Shown in pieces: positions 58,011 through 64,000 of a DNA stretch of 64,000 nt. A program made the position numbers and the translations under genes. Source of the DNA: Porites lobata (taxonomy: Eukaryota; Cnidaria; Anthozoa; Scleractinia; Poritidae); the NCBI GenBank assembly GCA_942486035.1, contig CALNXK010000107.1, forward strand, positions 669,501 through 733,500, given 5' to 3'. How positions within the stretch are numbered: the stretch's first letter is position 1; each line of letters opens with the position of its first letter. The notes beneath the pieces were generated by a model. The model did no database searches, was not told the origin of the DNA, and worked only from the letters and a program-made list of their open reading frames with translations.

Positions 58011-58324
58011 AGCTTACTGAAGATGTGTTTGCAGTTTTAACGCTCATTAAGGCAGTACTGTGATAAAATTGAAAAGTTAAAATCTTTTATAATTATCTTT
58101 GAATAACTATGAAAAGCTTTTAATTAGCCAGCATGCACCTCTTAAACTCAGACTACGTTCTGAAAGCAGGAGTTAATGCGGAGAGCGGAGACAATCTGCC
58201 ATTGCCAGATGTGTAGTTTAAAATACTGCAAAACATACTTTGGCATTCTTTGTATTGAACACGTGACATGTGACACGTTACATGTCAACTGACCATAATG
58301 TAGAAAAAGCGGGAGAGTATTACG

Positions 58325-58573
58325 CTCGCCCCGTGTGAGACAATCCTGATCCCGGAATCCTTGTGTAACCTGGAATCCTGAGCTTTGGGATCGGGAATCA
58401 AGCTCAAAGCGTCTTGAATACCGCTAACCATTGGAATCAGGAATCCAAGTTCCACGGACAAGGAATCCTGAATCCAGTACATAAAATCCAGAATCCACTG
58501 CGTGGAACCCGGAATTCACAGCGTGGAATTTGGAATCCAAACCTCTCTTGGATTTCGTTACACGGGGCGAATA
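58325..58573. mobile_element. MITE with CGCCCCGTGT termini and GGAATCC-rich interior
   Basis: TCGCCCCGTGTGAGACAATC at the left pairs with GGATTTCGTTACACGGGGCGA at the right (arms 20-21 bp). The interior consists of degenerate GGAATCC/GGAATTC repeats. Confidence 0.75.
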
Positions 58574-58857
58574 AAGGGGCATGATGACGTGAAACGTCCT
58601 AATAGATGTTTACACATTGCAAAAAGGACTTAAGTGGACAAACGACAAACAAAATTATATTGACTTGCAGGTGGTCCAAATTAAAAAATCACTCGCTTTT
58701 CAGCAATTCAATTTTTTGTGAGTGACTTTTTCATTACCTTGTTTTTCTCAAACGCCAGTTCGTAATGAATCAGTTAATCGGTCATAACTATTCGAAATGA
58801 ATCGAAAGCTCGCGCGACATGTAGCGGCTAAGAAAACAGGCTATCTAACTGATAGAG

Positions 58858-61800
58858 TTAAAACGATGCGTCTTCTGAAGTCAAACTCGCATTATGGAAA
58901 CCGCTTGTTAGATTCAAAGCTTTGAAGTGAGCATTCGAGGTTCTTTCATCGCTAGAAACACTATCCCTCTGTCTGCCCGGCATCCTCGTCCGTAGCTGTT
59001 CCAAGTCAATTGGTGCATTAATCGAATTGTGTTGATATTCATTCACAGTTTCTATGCACTCTATCCTGACACAGCTCCGTTTTTGCATTATTGTAGAATT
59101 ACTCAAAGTTATCAGGTGTTCTTCGCCTTTTCTCAGGTTAAATAAAAAACGCACGCATACTTTTCCAACATGCCCTAGGTACTGACCATTTCGTGCCAAA
59201 ATGAAAATGATGATCACTTCTACAAACAGTGCTGAAAAGCAAACCGCTACAGCTACAGCTACCGTCAGGGAAAGTCCAGATAAGTTGAGTATACTCAGTT
59301 CTTTGGCAGCAGGACTAGAGCATTTTTTCTTATCGAAATACACTTTTTCAATCGTCTGAAAACTTCCGTTAGTTTTCATCCGAGTGACAACTCGGTTGAT
59401 GTCCTCAAGCCAGGGAGAACCTTTTGGGACGGAAAATGCCACGCCATGAGTGTAAAAGTTACGACCAGCTGGGCTGTACCTGCATCCTGGAATGGTGTGG
59501 GCGACTTCATGCAAAGACAAGTAATCCCCGGCCAATCCTTGAATTTCACTGCCAAATGGAAATCAACTCGGCTTACTATTAGTTTCTAGCTAGCTAGTCG
59601 GAGTGTCAAACGTTTCTTGGGGGGGAAGAAGGGAAATAGGGGGGACAGAGACATTCTCTTGCTCTCCCTTAACCAGTTAGCCCCTAATAAAAGCCCACGT
59701 AAAGGTTTTTTTTCCTAGTTTGCAGAGCGAAGCGTGAGTAGAAATCCACCACTGTAGAAACAATGGAACCGAAATGCGTCCCGCAATTGTTTATGGAATC
59801 GTAACTGGAGACGCGCCTGTCAGTTATTAGGGAGCGTAAACAACGACGGCAGCCTTTTTTTCTATTTTTTTCATTTCTTGAACTTGGATACAGTCCTTTA
59901 GAATTCAATTCCAAAATTTGACTACGTTTGACGAGTTAAACCAGATGGTATAAGCGCGATAAAGCTTGAGGCAGCGCGAATTCACTTTTTAAGTAACGTT
60001 TTCGTAGCCGTCGCCGTCCTCGTTGCTTAAGCTCCCTATTGTGTTGTCTCAGTTGATCAGACCCGAATCCTTTTACTGTACTATGCAAGTATTTGGTCCT
60101 TAATTTCCTCATAACACTCACTTTACCTTGGGGATATGGGTACCAAATTAGCTGAATGCTTGATATTGTAATGAGACTAACTTACCCTTTGTTAAGTTTG
60201 TTTATCCCTTCATCAAATGTTTTCACTTTTAGGCTGTTGTTATAAAGTTGGCGAAATTCATGGTGAATGTTAATCCTAAAATACATTTCAGTAAAGGAAC
60301 CTTGCAGGATACCAATTTGGAATCCATTTGGCGGATGAAGAGATGGGTCCCTTAGCTGAAAGGCAATTAACGTACAACATTATATATCTTCCAGTTAGTT
60401 CTTCTCGACTGGCAACCTTTGACCAAATTTGAAAGGCGTTTGCCAATATCAGTAGTATAGGGCGCACCGGTTACTCCGTTTTCTGCGCGGGAATCTTATT
60501 AACTTGTAAAGGAAGACGTTAACGCTGATGACGTCATGACATTATTAAAGCCAAGACATCCATCGACCTAAAAATCACTAGAAAATCTGTCGTCCCGGTT
60601 AAATAAAACTACAACATGATAAGCAGGTTTAACGGGTCAAGGTTAAAGACAAAAGGCTATGACGTCATCAGCGTCAATATATTGCCCCATAAGTCAACGA
60701 GATTCCCCCGCAAAAACACGGAGTAACCGGTGCTCCCTATACTACTTATATCAGTACAATTGACGTCATTTGTAGAGATATCAAAAGAAACAAGGACAGC
60801 AGAAGTTACGGTAGCTCAGGTGTTTTGGTAGAGCTGGAGAAAATGACAGAAGATTTCAGGATATATGCGAAGAAGAAAAAGCCGGACTACTGCCAAAAAA
60901 TAATGTAACATTTAAGGGCCAAATTTCAGCCTTCCTACCGTATTTTGGCTTGATGTCTGAGTTCAGGCTACATTGTTTCTGACAGTCAATTTTACCTTAA
61001 CTAATCTCTGATTTCAGCCAGCCCAAAGCGTTGGAGGTATTAACTATACCTTTACAAGAAGAAGACATTCAGACAACATCCAGACACTACCAAATTAGGA
61101 AACGAGGCAGCCTTTGTCTAGTCCCTAGGTCTCATTATTTTGCGCAGCCAATTCGTTTCAGGTCACGGACCACGTGAGCGAGGAGGATAAGTTCAAAAGG
61201 GAATAAGGATCCGATTTACAACCTCAATTACAGAAGCAATTAATTTTCAGTTAAAACCATGAATGTCAGAGTTTGAGAAGTTCATCTAGTGCAGAGCAAC
61301 CGTCTCGGCCGGGGACTTTTCCCTTTGAATCTGGGAGGAACGCCTTGGGACAAAATTACTTAGAAAGCCAGTTAACCTAAAAACGTAGCCTGTTCCAGGT
61401 GTTGAGATAGTGGAGGGTGGAACGAAATGGGAAGCGGAGAAAACAAGGGAAGAGGAGAGGGGGCGAGAGGGGACTTACGTTCCTTCTATCCCTACTCTCC
61501 GCCCCCCATTCAATGTTTTTTTCCTGCTCAAATTCTCTTCGCGTTGCCCCCACTAACTGACCGCCTGGAAAAGGCTACTAAATATGTTTTTAAAAGCGCC
61601 TGGTGACTAACAAAACCAAGATGGTAACTAAACCAACTGCATACCTTTGGGTCTTTTATACCTTTAATAGGCAGCAAAAAGTTTTCCTGTACCAAGAAAG
61701 CCATCAAGTTCGCCGAATAAGAGTTGATAAGAATCAGTGCCAGGAATGCAAACACGGATGATACCAATCTCGCACTTAAGCTGCGAGGCGTTTTCGCCGC

Positions 61801-64000
61801 CCCTATCTCTTTGCCAAAGGCCACCCCCCATACATAGCTCATGGAATCTAGCACACAAGAGAAATATATTACAAACAATCATACAGAATGCAGGAACAAG
61901 TGCCATGATGCTTGCTTGGAGGTAAACCATCTGAAACTTAACCTTCTGACTTCCACTTTGATCGTTTTCGTTCAATGTGGAATGGCCATGCAACCTCATT
62001 AGCTTTCAGTTTTAAGCGTTTAGGTTTGTAAGCAGCAAATCGTATTTTGAATTAATGAAGGATTAACTGATGGGAACCTACCCAACAAGGTCAAACCATC
62101 TTCGTCACTCTCCTTGAAAAAATGATAATGTCCGCGTGGACTCCTTCTATCAAGCCACCAAATAACAAGCAATATGACCATATTGGTGCCCCCAATAGTT
62201 AGCCATAGCCAGAAATCGAAGGGCTTCAACCACGAAAACCAATGAACACCTTGAATTAAATGTATCGAACATAATCAGTTATTAATAGTTGACATAAGTT
62301 AGGCGATGTTCGTTGAGGAAGCCGTAATTTGGGTCATCCTCGTTCGCTGAGCTTTTGTTTTTAATAGAAAACGGGAGAGGCCCCCCCTATGCAATCACAA
62401 TTACAACTAATTAGAACTTATATAGCGCAATTTTCTATGGAGCATGATCAAATGCGCTTTACATCAAGTTATAAAACCAGTCGGTTTTATATAAAACCGA
62501 CTGGTTCTTTTTTAGACATATTAAATTCTGCAAGCAGAATACTACAATGCTGATCGTACTACGTGATATTTTTCACGTAGTACGATCAGCATTGCAGTAT
62601 TCTTCTTGCAGGATTTAATATGTCTACTTTTCATTTTTGCTGATCAGGCCCCGGTTGTTCAAACGTCGGATAGCGCTATCCACCGGATAAATAACTATCC
62701 AGTGGATAGCGTAATTGATTTCCGTAATACTTATCCGCTGGATAGTGATTTATCCGGTGGATAGCGCTATCCAACGTTTGAACAACCGAGGCCAGGTCTT
62801 TATAGATCCTACGTTCTTCGGCATATTCGTTTGCGGTCCTTTGCAGTCCTTTGTGGTTAATGTTGGTTCTTTCTTGCCGGATCTCTTATGTAGAGATACT
62901 AATGCCAGACGTCACTTGAAGGGGGGATTAAAACAAAACTGATTTTCTTAGCCAAAATATTGGCCTCAAATAAATCAGCCCATGCTGTTTTTTTTTTTTT
63001 GCTGTGACATGTTGTGATGTCATATAGATCAGGTGACTTGCCTTGTGTTCGTTTTGCTATAAGTACCTTTAAAGTTGAATTCAGCTGCCATTAAAGAAAC
63101 GAGCGTTTGAGTCACCAGTTGAGTATTAAGTTAATCTCCTACCCACTACCGTGTCCAGATTCCGGAATGCAGGCAAATCTTGCTGTGAAATCTGAAATGC
63201 CGGAAGGTTTTGCTTGTGGAATTCGGAATCGTAGCCTTTGGAATCGGAATTCAGCTAAAGAAATCTGGAATCCCGCAAACGATTGGAATCTGGATTCAAG
63301 TTCCACTGACAAGGAATTCGGAATCCACAGTGGAGAATCTAGAATCCAAGACAGTCTTGGATTACATGGTCTTACATGGGGCGACATGTTGGGAGCCATA
63401 CAACTCAAAGACCTTCATATTAAAGAGATCAATGGTTTCATCGCAGTTATATCCTCAATTTCTGGTTAGCCTGTGAGCAAGCTCTCCGGGGCGCTCTGGC
63501 AGCGGGGCGCGAAAAGGAAGGAGAACTTGCAACTACCTCTCTGGAATTTGAACATCTGCATCGAAAAAGTCGATGCAAAATGCTGATTGGAGGAGATGGC
63601 ATTACTAATGACGTCATTACCTTTGGCACATGTTTTTCAGTGTTTGTTTACATTCGCGCTAGTTTCCGCTTCGCGCCGATTGGCGGAAATTTGACAGCTC
63701 AGTCGACGGAAAGCCAAAGGGGAAATGGAGGTGGAATTCAAATTCCAGAGACGTAGTTGCAAACTCTCCTTTCTTTTACCGCCCCACCCAGAGATCAGAG
63801 CGCCCCGGAGAGCTTGCTCGTGGGCTATTTCCGGTAGGTTCTCTAAAACGTTTATTCAAGTGTCAGTAAACAAGGAAAACAAAACGAAGTCTTCTTCATC
63901 TCACCTGGTCCAATATCCCTTTTCTCCACAATTACGTTCAGAGCAAGGGGTAAGTAAGACCAAGAAAATTCGATGTATTCGGCTCGTTTTCCGCTCAAAG
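58858..64000 (-). CDS. Ionotropic glutamate receptor, 3' five exons (5' end off window)
   Basis: Ligand-gated cation channel. Exons on the minus strand: 64000-63905 (partial), 62249-62082, 61847-61645, 60355-60186, 59548-58858; all phases agree. In order: end of ligand-binding lobe S1 (GKRAEYIEFSWSYLPLALNV), M1 (FDFWLWLTIGGTNMVILLVI), pore loop (SMSYVWGVAFGKEIGAAKTP), M3 with SYSANLMAFLV in place of the usual SYTANLAAFL, lobe S2 (GILQGSFTEMYFR; LAGDYLSLHEVAHTIPGCRY with Asp at the agonist-contact position; GVAFSVPKGSPW; a second Cys in DKKKC for the S2 disulphide), M4 (LSLTVAVAVAVCFSALFVEV) and a cytoplasmic tail of about 120 residues. The M2-M3 layout (DPKLRDPS-type linker, GV.....IG...PRS) most resembles NMDA-type subunits. 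At the Q/R/N site the residue appears to be Gly. The amino-terminal domain is beyond the right edge. Confidence 0.92.
59827..60039. mobile_element. MITE with AGGGAGC...GCTCCCT termini (copy 2)
   Basis: TTAGGGAGCGTAAACAACGA and inverted CTCGTTGCTTAAGCTCCCTA; same family as 4055-4413. In the glutamate receptor intron between its last two exons. Confidence 0.75.
60457..60746. mobile_element. MITE with GTATAGGG(C/A)GCACCGGTTACTC termini
   Basis: TAGTATAGGGCGCACCGGTT at the left pairs with ACCGGTGCTCCCTATACTAC at the right; inner blocks ATGACGTCAT and GCGTTAACG also pair. In a glutamate receptor intron. Confidence 0.85.
62465..62510. repeat. Palindrome of AACCAGTCGGTTTTAT arms
   Basis: AACCAGTCGGTTTTAT is followed directly by its reverse complement. 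In the glutamate receptor intron. Confidence 0.85.
62514..62630. mobile_element. 117-bp palindromic MITE
   Basis: AGACATATTAAATTCTGCAA and inner CTGATCGTACTACGTG pair with their inverses up to CAGGATTTAATATGTCT. Confidence 0.85.
62650..62793. mobile_element. MITE with GGTTGTTCAAACG termini
   Basis: GGCCCCGGTTGTTCAAACGT...GGATAGCGCTATCC is matched inverted by GGATAGCGCTATCCAACGTT...GAACAACCGAGGCC; further GGATAG/CTATCC modules lie inside. Confidence 0.9.
62800..63154. other. Intronic sequence, no feature recognised
   Basis: Part of the glutamate receptor intron between exons at 62249 and 63905; apart from a poly-T run at about 62990 nothing is recognised. Confidence 0.4.
63155..63385. repeat. 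GGAATC-rich degenerate repeat
   Basis: Irregular GGAATCTGGA/GGAATTCGGAATCC motifs, with ATTACATGGTCTTACATGGGGCGAC at the right resembling the terminus of the 58325-type MITE. Confidence 0.6.
63468..63828. mobile_element. MITE with GAGCAAGCTCTCCGGGGCGC termini
   Basis: TAGCCTGTGAGCAAGCTCTC at the left pairs with GAGAGCTTGCTCGTGGGCTA at the right; inner AGGAGAACTTGCAACTACCT and AGTTGCAAACTCTCCT also pair. It ends about 77 bp from the glutamate receptor exon. Confidence 0.88.

Overview
The window looks like genomic DNA of an anthozoan cnidarian, most likely a reef coral. This is inferred from AT-rich sequence, spliced animal genes with GT-AG introns, and dense short inverted-repeat transposons of kinds common in such genomes. 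No prokaryotic operons, rRNA or functional tRNA genes were seen. Species and assembly are unknown.

Left part (1-18.1 kb, minus strand): the 5' portion of a KATNIP (KIAA0556) orthologue. I could place 24 coding exons whose splice phases all agree, giving about 859 residues from the start codon at 18085 to an exon ending at 288; the gene continues past the left edge. Its introns hold a 39-bp palindromic minisatellite, a 54-bp minisatellite, SINE fragments and many MITEs.

Middle-left (20.4-31.0 kb): an intronless ANKRD34-like ankyrin-repeat gene (+), then a divergent pair: a trihelix/Myb-like DNA-binding protein (-) and a HARBI1-type DDE nuclease (+). These two families are the two products of PIF/Harbinger transposons. 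Here the nuclease frame is intact, but two of its three catalytic acidic positions appear to be replaced.

Middle (31-51 kb): gene-poor and transposon-rich. It contains a 3.4-kb terminal-inverted-repeat element carrying a broken protein-coding segment, a four-level nest of elements, and a decayed tandem array of a very small secreted-peptide gene. The array has one complete copy with a CC...CC C-terminus, one copy whose second CC is FF, one 5'-truncated copy, and leftover flanks of others.

Right part (51-64 kb): an intronless BTB-BACK-Kelch gene with an in-frame TGA inside its last kelch repeat; two exons of a fibrinogen-related domain gene whose intron holds nested MITEs; and the 3' five exons of an ionotropic glutamate receptor (minus strand, 5' end beyond the right edge) with an unusual pore loop.

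The genes do not form a pathway. What unites the window is its transposon history: PIF/Harbinger-like MITEs with 3-bp TTA duplications, the Harbinger-derived protein pair, and insertions that can be ordered by comparing paralogous repeat units.
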